A stretch of 64,000 nt of DNA from Pseudomonadota bacterium. Its GTDB lineage: Bacteria > Pseudomonadota > Gammaproteobacteria > Steroidobacterales > Steroidobacteraceae. How positions within the stretch are numbered: the stretch's first letter is position 1; every line of letters starts with the position of its first letter. Of this stretch, positions 1-12,861 are shown in pieces. The stretch covers positions 75,293 to 139,292 of the forward strand of contig JAJZFQ010000131.1 of NCBI GenBank assembly GCA_021805275.1, read 5' to 3'. Made by a program: the position numbers and the translations under genes. Under the pieces are notes generated by a model. That model saw nothing but the letters and a program-made list of their open reading frames with translations, had not been told where the DNA came from and did no database searches.

Positions 1-513
1 CAGGGGCGGGTGCGCCGCACCCGCAAGCTGTCGGTGAAGATTCCTGCCGGCGTCGACACCGGCGATCGGATCCGCCTCGGCGGGGAGGGCGAGGCGGGGC
101 GCAACGGGGGACCGGCGGGGGACCTCTATGTCGAGGTGCACGTGCGCGAGCACGCGATCTTCGAGCGCGACGGGGAGCACCTCTCGTGCGAAGTGCCGGT
201 GAGCTTCGCCACCGCTGCGCTCGGCGGCACGGTGGACGTACCCACGCTCGATGGCAATGTGGCGCTGAAGATCCCGGCGGAGACGCAGTCGGGCCGGGTC
301 TTCCGGCTGCGCGACAAGGGCGTCAAGCCGGTGCGCGGCGGCTCGCGCGGGGACCTGTTCTGCCGGGTGGCCGTCGAGACGCCGGTGCACCTCTCCGGGG
401 AGCAGCGCGAGCTGATCCGCAAACTCGAGGAGTCACTGAAGCAGGACCACACGCGCCACTCGCCCCGGGAGAAGGGATTCTTCGAGGGCGTGCGGCGGTT
501 CTTCGGCGTCTGA
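1..513 (+). CDS. dnaJ: Chaperone DnaJ, C-terminal part (5' end outside the window)
   Basis: C-terminal substrate-binding part of the Hsp40 co-chaperone DnaJ, which hands unfolded proteins to DnaK in the cytoplasm. The frame is open from base 1 and stops with TGA at 511-513, so about 170 residues are visible; the J-domain, Gly/Phe linker and zinc fingers must lie upstream. The visible part contains the typical [14 protein letters not shown] and [11 protein letters not shown] segments of C-terminal domain I and the [18 protein letters not shown] segments of domain II. A GTG at 10 would be only an internal codon. dapB follows after 9 bases, so the two are probably co-transcribed. The dnaJ-dapB-carA order is common in gammaproteobacteria. 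Confidence 0.93.
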   Translation, partial: QGRVRRTRKLSVKIPAGVDTGDRIRLGGEGEAGRNGGPAGDLYVEVHVREHAIFERDGEHLSCEVPVSFATAALGGTVDVPTLDGNVALKIPAETQSGRVFRLRDKGVKPVRGGSRGDLFCRVAVETPVHLSGEQRELIRKLEESLKQDHTRHSPREKGFFEGVRRFFGV

Positions 514-522
514 GCCGGCACC

Positions 523-1323
523 ATGGCGCTACGGGCAGTCATCATCGGGGTGAGCGGTCGCATGGGCTGCTCCCTGGTGCAGGCCATCCGGCACCGCCCC
601 GACTTCGCCCTCGCCGCGGCGATAGCCCCGGCGAGCGGCTCGGCGATCGGCCGGGACGCCGGTGAACTCGCCGGTGGCGCGCCGCTCGGCGTGGTGGTGA
701 GCGCCGATCTGCCGGCCGCGCTCGCGGCGGCGGATGTGGCGATCGATTTCTCCCATCCGCGCGCCGCCGCGGCGCATCTGGCGGCCTGCCGCGCCGCCGG
801 CACGCCGCTGCTGATCGGCACCACGGGCCTCGAGGCGACGCTCGAGGAGCCGCTCGAGGAGGCGGCGCGCCGCATCGCGCTGCTGGTGGCGCCGAACACC
901 AGTCTCGGCATCACGCTGCTGCTGGAGCTGGTGCGCTCCGCGGCGCGAGCCCTGCCGGAGGATTTCGACATCGAGATCCTCGAGACGCACCACCGACTCA
1001 AGCGCGACGCCCCGTCCGGGACCGCGCTCGCCCTGGGGCGGGCGGCGGGCGAGGGTCGCCGGCTCGGCGCCGAGGCGGCGCTCGCCGGGGCCGGTGCCTC
1101 GCGCGGCGGGCCGCGACCGGCCGGACAGATCGGGTTCGCCGTGCTGCGCGGCGGTGACGTCGTCGGGGAGCACGACGTGCGCTTTCTCGGGGCCGGCGAG
1201 CAACTCGTCCTGGGGCACCGCGCGACCGATCGGGCCGTGTTTGCCCGAGGGGCTCTGACCGCTGCGCTCTGGCTCGCGCAGCAGCCGCCGGGCCGTTATG
1301 GTATGCGTGATATTCTTTCTTAA
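523..1323 (+). CDS. dapB: 4-hydroxy-tetrahydrodipicolinate reductase
   Basis: Reduces 4-hydroxy-tetrahydrodipicolinate with NAD(P)H in the lysine/diaminopimelate pathway (cytoplasm). It has 266 residues, the normal family length. The nucleotide-binding glycine motif GVSGRMG is at residues 9-15. The catalytic segment ETHHRLKRDAPSGTA carries His155, His156 and Lys159, matching the paired histidines and lysine of the E. coli enzyme. The ATG at 523 gives the canonical N-terminus and follows dnaJ by 9 bases. The gene ends in an AT-rich stretch, after which the carAB promoter region begins. Confidence 0.96.
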   Translation: MALRAVIIGVSGRMGCSLVQAIRHRPDFALAAAIAPASGSAIGRDAGELAGGAPLGVVVSADLPAALAAADVAIDFSHPRAAAAHLAACRAAGTPLLIGTTGLEATLEEPLEEAARRIALLVAPNTSLGITLLLELVRSAARALPEDFDIEILETHHRLKRDAPSGTALALGRAAGEGRRLGAEAALAGAGASRGGPRPAGQIGFAVLRGGDVVGEHDVRFLGAGEQLVLGHRATDRAVFARGALTAALWLAQQPPGRYGMRDILS

Positions 1324-1396
1324 AATCAATTACTTAAAGAATTTCCTGCAGCGGATTCCCGCCCCGCTTGCGACGCCGCAGCGGACCAATTTTCCA

Positions 1397-1425
1397 TGGA
1401 CACTCGCGGCGGCCGACCGTAGAAT
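1397..1425 (+). promoter_or_regulatory. Predicted sigma-70 promoter of carAB
   Basis: A -35 box TGGACA (1397-1402) and a -10 box TAGAAT (1420-1425) are separated by 17 bases, each matching consensus at 5 of 6 positions. Transcription would start near 1431. That leaves a leader of about 188 bases before the carA start, containing the direct repeats and hairpin listed next. This is inferred from sequence match only. Confidence 0.55.
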
Positions 1426-1439
1426 TTCGCCCGATCCGC

Positions 1440-1472
1440 GTGCGGGTTAGTCGATTCGTGTGCGGGTTAGTC
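1440..1472 (+). repeat. Two direct repeats in the carAB leader
   Basis: The 13-base element GTGCGGGTTAGTC occurs exactly twice, at 1440-1452 and 1460-1472, offset by 20 bases (about two helical turns). It lies just downstream of the predicted carAB start site. The spacing fits a pair of regulator half-sites on one face of the DNA, but an RNA element is equally possible. Confidence 0.6.
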
Positions 1473-1474
1473 CA

Positions 1475-1518
1475 CGCAAAGCGGGAGGATGTTCACTCGG
1501 AACTCCTCCCGCTTTGTG
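1475..1518 (+). promoter_or_regulatory. Long hairpin in the carAB leader
   Basis: A perfect 12-base inverted repeat (AAAGCGGGAGGA at 1478-1489 with TCCTCCCGCTTT at 1504-1515) encloses a second GTTC/GAAC stem (1491-1494 and 1500-1503) and a 5-base loop. Three outer pairs, one of them a G-T wobble, extend it to 1475-1518. The 5' arm contains GGGAGGA, which resembles a ribosome-binding sequence. No T-run follows, so it is not a standard intrinsic terminator. It is probably a leader regulatory structure, or the end of the dnaJ-dapB transcript. Confidence 0.6.
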
Positions 1519-1618
1519 TATCCGCAGGTTACGGACCGAAAAACCCGTGCGGCGCGCCGCGCCGATGGGGGTTGCCGGCTGGCGCGAGAGCGAACCTGAA
1601 AAGAGAGGATTCATCGAA

Positions 1619-2821
1619 GTGAGCGTACCGGCAGTCCTGGCCCTGGCGGATGGAACCGTCTTCCGTGGCCAGTCGATTGGTGCCAAAGGCAACACCACGG
1701 GCGAGGTCGTGTTCAACACCGCGATGACGGGCTATCAGGAGATTCTCACCGACCCGTCCTACGCCCGCCAGATCGTCACGCTCACCTGTCCGCACATCGG
1801 CAACACCGGCACCACGCCCGAGGACCTCGAGTCCGCCCAGATCTACAGCGCTGGGCTCGTGGTGCGCGATCTGCCGGCGCGGTGGAGCAACTGGCGCGGT
1901 AGCGAGTCGCTCGGGACGTTCCTCGAGCGCGGCCGCATAGTCGCCATCGCCGGCATCGACACGCGCCGCTTGACCCGTATTCTTCGCGAGAAGGGCGCGC
2001 AGGCCGGCTGCATCATGACCGGCGAGAAGGCCGATGCGGCCGCCGCGGTGATCGCGGCGCGCAAGTTCCCGGGCCTCAAGGGGATGGATCTGGCCAAGGT
2101 GGTCAGCGTCCGGCGCGCCTTCCAGTGGAACGAGGGAAGCGTCTGGCCGGAGAGCCCGCGCACGCTGCGCTCGCATCAGCGCCTGCACGTCGTCGCCTAC
2201 GATTTCGGCATCAAGCGCAACATCCTGCGGCTGCTTGCGGATTTCGGCTGCCGCATGACCGTCGTGCCGGCCGAGACCAGTGCCGAGGAGGCCCTCGCGC
2301 TTGCCCCCGACGGGCTGTTCCTCTCCAACGGCCCGGGCGATCCGGAGCCGTGCAGCTACGCCATCGAGGCGACGCGCGAGTTCCTGAAGACCGACCTGCC
2401 CGTCTTCGGCATCTGCCTCGGACACCAGATCCTCGGGCTCGCCAGCGGGGCGCGCACCCTGAAGATGAAGTTCGGCCACCACGGCGCGAACCATCCGGTG
2501 CAGGACCTCGAGACCGGCCGGGTGCTGATCACCAGTCAGAATCACGGCTTCGCGGTCGATGAGACGACGCTGCCGGCCAACGTGCGCGCCACGCACCGCT
2601 CGCTGTTCGACGGCTCGCTGCAGGGGCTCGCGTTCCAGGACCGGCCGGTGTTCGGCTTCCAGGGCCACCCCGAGGCGAGCCCGGGGCCGCACGACATGAA
2701 GCCGCTGTTCGAGCGGTTCGTGCAGCTGATGGTGCGGCGGCTGCAGGCGCAACTGCGTCAGGGACAGGCCACGGCCGCGCCCACCCAGAGTCCGCCGCGC
2801 CAGCCGGCGGTTTCCCGTTGA
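1619..2821 (+). CDS. carA: Carbamoyl-phosphate synthase small (glutaminase) subunit
   Basis: Glutamine amidotransferase subunit that releases ammonia from glutamine and channels it to CarB for carbamoyl phosphate, the precursor of arginine and pyrimidines. The frame is open from far upstream. I chose the GTG at 1619 because it gives the family N-terminus ([16 protein letters not shown]) and sits 9 bases after AGAGGA (1604-1609); this gives 400 residues. The N-terminal CPSase small domain is followed by a class-I amidotransferase domain with nucleophile Cys266 in GICLGHQ and catalytic His350/Glu352 in [12 protein letters not shown]. carB starts 16 bases downstream. The long structured leader suggests regulated expression. 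Confidence 0.96.
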   Translation: MSVPAVLALADGTVFRGQSIGAKGNTTGEVVFNTAMTGYQEILTDPSYARQIVTLTCPHIGNTGTTPEDLESAQIYSAGLVVRDLPARWSNWRGSESLGTFLERGRIVAIAGIDTRRLTRILREKGAQAGCIMTGEKADAAAAVIAARKFPGLKGMDLAKVVSVRRAFQWNEGSVWPESPRTLRSHQRLHVVAYDFGIKRNILRLLADFGCRMTVVPAETSAEEALALAPDGLFLSNGPGDPEPCSYAIEATREFLKTDLPVFGICLGHQILGLASGARTLKMKFGHHGANHPVQDLETGRVLITSQNHGFAVDETTLPANVRATHRSLFDGSLQGLAFQDRPVFGFQGHPEASPGPHDMKPLFERFVQLMVRRLQAQLRQGQATAAPTQSPPRQPAVSR

Positions 2822-2837
2822 TGTCGAGACTGACCCA

Positions 2838-6061
<3,224 letters not shown>

Positions 6062-6065
<4 letters not shown>

Positions 6066-6535
6066 AGCGCACTCCCATGACGCAGCGCGGCGCCGAGGCG
6101 CTGCGCGCGGAGCTGAAGCGTTTGAAGAGCGAGGCGCGACCCGCGGTGATCAAGGCGATCGCCGAGGCGCGTGGTCACGGCGATCTGTCCGAGAACGCCG
6201 AATACCACGCCGCGCGCGAGCAGCAGGGGTTCATCGAGGGGCGGATCCGCGAGATCGAGGCGAAGCTCTCCAATGCCGAGGTGATCGATCCGAGCACGCT
6301 GCCGAACAGCGGCCGGGTGGTGTTCGGCGCGTTCGTCGAGCTGGAGGACGAGGAAGGCAACCGGCTCATGTACCAGGTCGTCGGCGAGGATGAGGCCGAT
6401 ATCGGAGCCGGCCGCATCTCCATCACCTCGCCAATCGCCCGCGCCCTGGTCGGCAAGTCCGAAGGGGACGTCGTCGACGTCACCGCTCCCGGTGGCGTGC
6501 GCTCCCTGGAGATCGTGGTGGTGCGCTTCGAGTAG
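6062..6535 (+). CDS. greA: Transcription elongation factor GreA
   Basis: Rescues backtracked RNA polymerase by stimulating cleavage of the transcript 3' end through the secondary channel. It has 157 residues, typical length. An N-terminal coiled coil contains the conserved acidic tip ([20 protein letters not shown], residues about 37-56), followed by a C-terminal FKBP-like domain ([19 protein letters not shown]). Its start overlaps the carB stop. The last 56 bases are antisense to the 3' end of yhbY, so the two genes converge and overlap. Confidence 0.97.
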
Positions 6536-6851
6536 GCGGCGCCTCCCCGGGGATCACGATGCGCGGCACGTCGGACCGCGGCCGGTACAGCGCCGCGACG
6601 TTGCCGATGCGCTGCACGAGCGCGCTGGCGGTGCGCCGGGCCAGCTCCGTGAACAGCGTGTCGCGGGCCTCGCGATCGCCGCCGGGCCCCTTGACCTTGA
6701 TCAGTTCGTGATCGGTGAGGGCCCGCTCGGTCTCCAGGGCGACCGCCTCGGTGAGGCCGGCGTTGCCCAGGCGCACCACGGGCTTCAGCGCATGCGCGAG
6801 CCCGCGCAGATGGCGGCGCTGGCGCTCGGTGAGGGTCAATTCAGGGGACAT
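6480..6851 (-). CDS. yhbY: Ribosome assembly RNA-binding protein YhbY (CRS1/YhbY domain)
   Basis: Small RNA-binding protein associated with 50S subunit assembly. It has 123 residues. The CRS1-YhbY fold is recognisable at residues 5-95: [18 protein letters not shown], then [12 protein letters not shown], then [11 protein letters not shown], the family's GxxG-type RNA-binding loop being altered to GPGG. The tail after about residue 100 (Pro/Arg-rich) is encoded over the 3' end of greA on the other strand and may be a dispensable extension. It is divergent from rlmE with only 22 bases between the start codons. This divergent yhbY/rlmE(ftsJ)-ftsH arrangement is conserved in many gammaproteobacteria. 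Confidence 0.93.
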   Translation of the reverse strand: MSPELTLTERQRRHLRGLAHALKPVVRLGNAGLTEAVALETERALTDHELIKVKGPGGDREARDTLFTELARRTASALVQRIGNVAALYRPRSDVPRIVIPGEAPPTRSAPPRSPGSARHRER

Positions 6852-6873
6852 CGCGAGGATTGTACAGACTCAC

Positions 6874-7500
6874 ATGGCGAAGCGGTCCAAAAGCAGTGCT
6901 CGGTGGTTGCAGGAGCATTTTTCCGACCCCTACGTGAAGCGGGCGCAGGCCGAGGGCTGGCGCTCCCGGGCGGTGTTCAAGCTCGAAGAGCTCGATCAGC
7001 GGGAGAAAATGCTGAGATCCGGGTCGATCTGTCTCGATCTGGGCGCCGCGCCCGGGGCCTGGAGCCAGTACGCGCGCCGCAGGCTGGCCCGTTCCGGCCG
7101 CGTCGTCGCCACGGACATATTGCCGATGGAGCCGCTCGAGGGCGTGGAGTTCGTCCAGGGGGACTTCCGCGAGACGGAGATTTTCGAGCGCATTCTCGCG
7201 CTGTTGCCCGGGCGGCAGGTCGACTGGGTGCTCTCGGACATGGCGCCGGCCATGAGCGGTATCGACGCGGTCGACCAGCCACGCGCGATGTATCTGGCCG
7301 AGCTGGCGCTTGATATGGCCGGCCGGGTCTTGAAGGATGGCGGTGGCGCCCTGATCAAGGTGTTCCAGGGTGCCGGCTTCGAGGCTTTGGTGCGCGAGGC
7401 CCGCAGCCGCTTCGAGCGGGTGAGGCTGGTCAAACCCTCCGCCTCGCGAGCGCGCAGCCCCGAGGTCTACCTGCTGGCTAAGGACTTCCGCTTGGTGTAG
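6874..7500 (+). CDS. rlmE: 23S rRNA 2'-O-ribose methyltransferase RlmE (FtsJ)
   Basis: SAM-dependent methyltransferase that modifies the 2'-O of U2552 in the 23S rRNA A loop. It has 208 residues. The upstream-extended frame was trimmed to the ATG at 6874, which yields the family N-terminus (SKSSARWLQEHFSDPYVKRA). SAM motif I is LDLGAAPGAWSQ (about residues 54-65). The catalytic tetrad K-D-K-E is visible as Lys36, Asp122 (SDMAP), Lys162 (IKVFQG) and Glu197 (SPEVYL), matching the E. coli positions with an offset of two. It probably forms an operon with ftsH, 12 bases downstream. Confidence 0.96.
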   Translation: MAKRSKSSARWLQEHFSDPYVKRAQAEGWRSRAVFKLEELDQREKMLRSGSICLDLGAAPGAWSQYARRRLARSGRVVATDILPMEPLEGVEFVQGDFRETEIFERILALLPGRQVDWVLSDMAPAMSGIDAVDQPRAMYLAELALDMAGRVLKDGGGALIKVFQGAGFEALVREARSRFERVRLVKPSASRARSPEVYLLAKDFRLV

Positions 7501-7512
7501 CGTGCAACTGTG

Positions 7513-9417
<1,905 letters not shown>

Positions 9418-9456
9418 GCCGCCCGCGGCGCAACGGGCGCGGGCGGGCACGATGCG

Positions 9457-10311
9457 GTGAGCGCGCGGCTGCGCTGTGGCGAGCGGACGCTCGCGCTCGA
9501 TTCCCCGGTGGTGATGGGTGTGCTCAACCTCACCCCGGACTCCTTCTCTGACGGCGGCCGCTATCTCGATCCCGACCGTGCGCTCGAGCGAGCGCTCGAG
9601 ATCGTCGCCGAGGGAGGCGCGATCATCGATCTCGGCGGGGAATCGACCCGTCCGGGCGCTGCCGCCGTGAGCGCAGCGGAGGAGCTGCGGCGCGTGCTGC
9701 CGCTGCTCGAGCGGCTGCGGCCTCGCACCGCCGCCATCCTATCGGTTGATACCAGCAAGCCGGAGGTCATCCGCGCCGCGGCTGCCGCGGGCGCGGATCT
9801 CATCAACGACGTCTACGCGCTGCGCGCACCCGGTGCGCTCGAGGCGGCAGCTGAATCCGGCTGTGCGGTGTGTCTGATGCACATGCAAGGCGAGCCGCGC
9901 ACCATGCAGCACGCACCGCACTACGTTGAGGTCGTGCGAGAGGTTCGCGAGTTCCTCCACGAGCGGGTCGCGGCGTCCCGGGCTGCGGGTATCGCCGCGG
10001 AGCGCATCGTGCTTGATCCGGGCTTCGGATTCGGCAAGACGCTAGAGCACAACCTGACACTGCTGCGCGGCCTAGGGGCCGTGCGCATTGAGGGACTGCC
10101 GATGCTTGTCGGGCTCTCGCGCAAATCCATGATCGGCGCGATTAGCGGCAAGCCGGCCGCAGAGCGCGCGCACGGCAGCGTGGCCGCGGCGCTGATCGCG
10201 GCGCAGAACGGAGCCGATATCGTCCGCGTCCACGACGTCGCCGCCACGGTCGATGCGCTGAGCGTGCTGCACGCCGTTGGCAGGCCCGATCGGGGGCGCG
10301 AGCCGGCCTAG
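9457..10311 (+). CDS. folP: Dihydropteroate synthase
   Basis: Condenses p-aminobenzoate with dihydropterin pyrophosphate in folate synthesis, the step inhibited by sulfonamides. It has 284 residues. The GTG at 9457 is chosen; the ATG at 9451 is in another frame and stops at once. Family signatures are visible: MGVLNLTPDSFSDGG (residues about 20-34), DLGGESTRPGA, SVDTSKPEV, LDPGFGFGKT and GLSRKSMIG near the C-terminus. In related genomes glmM usually follows directly; here two unrelated exported proteins intervene. Confidence 0.96.
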   Translation: MSARLRCGERTLALDSPVVMGVLNLTPDSFSDGGRYLDPDRALERALEIVAEGGAIIDLGGESTRPGAAAVSAAEELRRVLPLLERLRPRTAAILSVDTSKPEVIRAAAAAGADLINDVYALRAPGALEAAAESGCAVCLMHMQGEPRTMQHAPHYVEVVREVREFLHERVAASRAAGIAAERIVLDPGFGFGKTLEHNLTLLRGLGAVRIEGLPMLVGLSRKSMIGAISGKPAAERAHGSVAAALIAAQNGADIVRVHDVAATVDALSVLHAVGRPDRGREPA

Positions 10312-10446
10312 GCGGTCTGTCGAGTGCCCCCGGGGGGATTGCACGCGCGGGCCCCGCTGGGGCATCTTGTGAGCCGTCGCGGCTCTGTGTGCCCACCGGA
10401 CCGGAATGCGACGGACCTGAGGGGTTCAATCGGGAGAGTCACTCCG

Positions 10447-11538
10447 ATGGAGGGACGCGGTCTGATGGTGTTGCTCCGGGTGCTGGCTGCGGCGGCCTGT
10501 CTGGTTCTGGCCTCACCGGCAGCGCCGGCGGGAGTGGCCGGTGCCCCCTCCCTGTGCACGCGCCTCGCGGTGCGTCTGCGCCGCTCGCCGGCGGCTGTGG
10601 CGCGGGACGCGCGAGCGTCGGACCGGGGGCTGCGTCCGTGGGTGCGCTTTGCGCGCGCCCATCCGGTCAGTGCCAGTGCTCTGGACCGGCAAATCAAGCG
10701 ACTTTGGCGAAACGAGGTGGGCGGTGCGCCACCGACCCACGTGCAGAGGCTGCAGGGCAGCGACCTGATGCGCTTCAGCGACAACGGTGCGGATTCCGGC
10801 GACGAGTGCTCTCAGGCAATGTATGTCAGGCGCACGCGAGGCGGCGCGTTCAGCGTGCTCGCAATGCCGATGCTGAAGAGGGGACCATGCCTCAGATCGA
10901 GGCAGCGGCGCGGACTTGCCAGGGTTCTGGGGCAGCCCGCGTACGTCGAATCCGCTGCGCTCGATGTCACGAATTCCGATGCGCTGCTGTGGATCGCGCC
11001 TTGGCTGGGGCGTGACTGGGGACGAGTCTGTCCGCTGGCGATCCGCTTCAGCTATCAGGCCACGGTAACGCACCGGCTGTATTGCCGGGCCGGTCGCGCG
11101 GTGTGCGTGGCCGCCGGGAAAGTGGCTCCAGCGCTGGGGCGGCGCTATCGCCTCTACCTCATCAATGCGGTCACGGCCGTCACTGAACGGGGAGCCGCGC
11201 CGCAAATTCGCTTCGCCGCTTCGCTGACTCGGCAGCAGTGGCGGCTGATCGAGCGCGCGCAACGCCTTGCGGCGGCGAATGGCGCGCCACCCTCGCCACT
11301 CGCTCAGCTGCCGCTGCGCTTTGTGGAATACTTTCCGCTGCAGCTGAATGGCAGCGAGTATCTGGGGGCGGTCGGCCCGGGACCCTCTGGAAGCGAGGTG
11401 TCGTTCGGCGTGTTCCGCGTGCCGGGCGCGCGCCGCCGTCGGCTGCAGGGGCTGGCTGCATTCCAGATGCGCTGGCAGCCGGTCAGATTGCAGTCGATCC
11501 AAGCGCCGGATCAACGGGTGGTGAGGCCGCTGGAGTGA
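10447..11538 (+). CDS. Exported six-cysteine protein of unknown function, paralogue 1
   Basis: I do not recognise a family. The ATG at 10447 is preceded at 8 bases by CGGGAGAG (10431-10438) and starts a likely signal peptide (LLRVLAAAACLVLASPAAPA), giving 363 residues; an ATG at 10465 is the alternative. The mature part has six cysteines at residues 37, 121, 148, 195, 213 and 220. Segments shared with the next gene include SLCTRL, GQPAYVES, LYCRAG..VC.AAG and EYLGAV. The matching cysteine spacing suggests a disulfide-stabilised periplasmic or secreted fold. It lies between folP and glmM, breaking a conserved gene order, and ends 28 bases before its paralogue. Confidence 0.75.
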   Translation: MEGRGLMVLLRVLAAAACLVLASPAAPAGVAGAPSLCTRLAVRLRRSPAAVARDARASDRGLRPWVRFARAHPVSASALDRQIKRLWRNEVGGAPPTHVQRLQGSDLMRFSDNGADSGDECSQAMYVRRTRGGAFSVLAMPMLKRGPCLRSRQRRGLARVLGQPAYVESAALDVTNSDALLWIAPWLGRDWGRVCPLAIRFSYQATVTHRLYCRAGRAVCVAAGKVAPALGRRYRLYLINAVTAVTERGAAPQIRFAASLTRQQWRLIERAQRLAAANGAPPSPLAQLPLRFVEYFPLQLNGSEYLGAVGPGPSGSEVSFGVFRVPGARRRRLQGLAAFQMRWQPVRLQSIQAPDQRVVRPLE

Positions 11539-11566
11539 GAATGGTGTGCTGGCGAGGGTGGAGCGG

Positions 11567-12709
11567 ATGAACACCGGTGCGGCCCCGGCGGTGCGCGTAG
11601 GGCTGGCCTCCCTCATCGCGGCCGCTGCCGTCTTCTGGAATGCGGCGGCGAGCGGCGCATCCGCCGCATCGGTTTGCGCACGGCTTGGGACACAGATCCA
11701 CGGTGCTGCCCCGGCAGTGCGGCGCGCGGCGCTCTTGGACAATCGTCCCTCGCAGCCCTGGATCACCTACCCCGCGGTGCGCCTGCCGCAAGACACGGAA
11801 GCGTACCGTCGGGTCGCCGCGGCATGGCGGACCGGGTACTCTCCTCGGCCAGGCTCTGCCCCGCCGCTGATGAGCGTCGAGGCGCTGCAGGGAACGGGCG
11901 TGTTCGTGGCGAACGCGATTCTGGGCTCGGCGGATTGTCTGGCTGCGACGTTCATCGAATGGCAGCCGGGCGGGCCTGTGCGGGTGATCGACGGCCCGCA
12001 GCTGCCCGTGTCTCCCTGCGCGCGCGCAGGCGATTGGGCCGCCGTTGCGCGGGTGGCGGGGCAGCCGGCCTATGTCGAGACCACATCGGTCAATTCCGCG
12101 CGAGAAGACCCGGTGCACTACGTCATGCTCTGGAGCGGCGGCAAGTGGAGCCCTCCGTGCGCCGTGTCGATCCGCTACGCCGATCGCGTGAGGCAGTTGT
12201 ATTGTCGGGCCGGTGCAAGCGTCTGTGGCGCCGCTGGCAGGATCTCCCCGGCAGTCAAGCGCCGATATGGCCGCTATTCGCTGGGGATGAAGCAGGCACT
12301 GAACGGCGGTGGCGGTGCGCTTCGCATATTTCTTGCGCAGGGCGCCCCGGATGCGCAGGACGGGGTGCTCCTGGCTCGTGCGCGGCGGCTCGGGATACCC
12401 AAGCGGCTCGTGCCGGCGGGCGCCGGGCCTGCAGCATGGGCGCGGCACTTCAGTCCCGCCGCTGCCGTGCTTTTCCCGCTGCGCCTTGTGGGCTCGCGGT
12501 ATCTGGGTGCGGTGGTGCGTTCACAGAGCCCGCGCACGGCGTCCCTGCGGCGCGACTGGCTGTTCGTCCTCTTCGAGGCCCCGCAGGCGAGCAGCCGTCA
12601 TCTGGTGCCGCTGGCCGCATTCACCGTGCATCAGACCATCGCAGCCGTGACATCCATCCGGGCGGCAGAGGGGGCTGCATCGCCGAGCCCCGCAGTCTTG
12701 CGCCCGTGA
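11567..12709 (+). CDS. Exported six-cysteine protein of unknown function, paralogue 2
   Basis: Tandem paralogue of the preceding gene; no family recognised. The ATG at 11567 follows GAGGGTGGAG and begins a probable signal peptide (VGLASLIAAAAVFWNAAASG...A), giving 380 residues. Its six mature cysteines at 37, 124, 151, 198, 213 and 220 correspond one-to-one with those of paralogue 1. Shared motifs are SVCARL, GQPAYVET, IRY followed by QLYCRAGASVC.AAG, PAVKRRY and RYLGAVV. Divergence elsewhere is large, so the duplication is not recent. The two genes are probably one transcript. A function cannot be assigned from sequence. Confidence 0.75.
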   Translation: MNTGAAPAVRVGLASLIAAAAVFWNAAASGASAASVCARLGTQIHGAAPAVRRAALLDNRPSQPWITYPAVRLPQDTEAYRRVAAAWRTGYSPRPGSAPPLMSVEALQGTGVFVANAILGSADCLAATFIEWQPGGPVRVIDGPQLPVSPCARAGDWAAVARVAGQPAYVETTSVNSAREDPVHYVMLWSGGKWSPPCAVSIRYADRVRQLYCRAGASVCGAAGRISPAVKRRYGRYSLGMKQALNGGGGALRIFLAQGAPDAQDGVLLARARRLGIPKRLVPAGAGPAAWARHFSPAAAVLFPLRLVGSRYLGAVVRSQSPRTASLRRDWLFVLFEAPQASSRHLVPLAAFTVHQTIAAVTSIRAAEGAASPSPAVLRP

Positions 12710-12861
12710 ACGTCATGCGCGCGCGCCGAAGGGGCAGCGCCCGTTGGATTGGCCCGCAGCAGTGAGCGGCGTCGCAGCCGCGCCGGCCCGAGCTGGCCCG
12801 GCAGCGGGCCAATGGCCGATAATGCCGGCCGCAACAGGTCTGAGAAGGCGAGGCCGGACGA

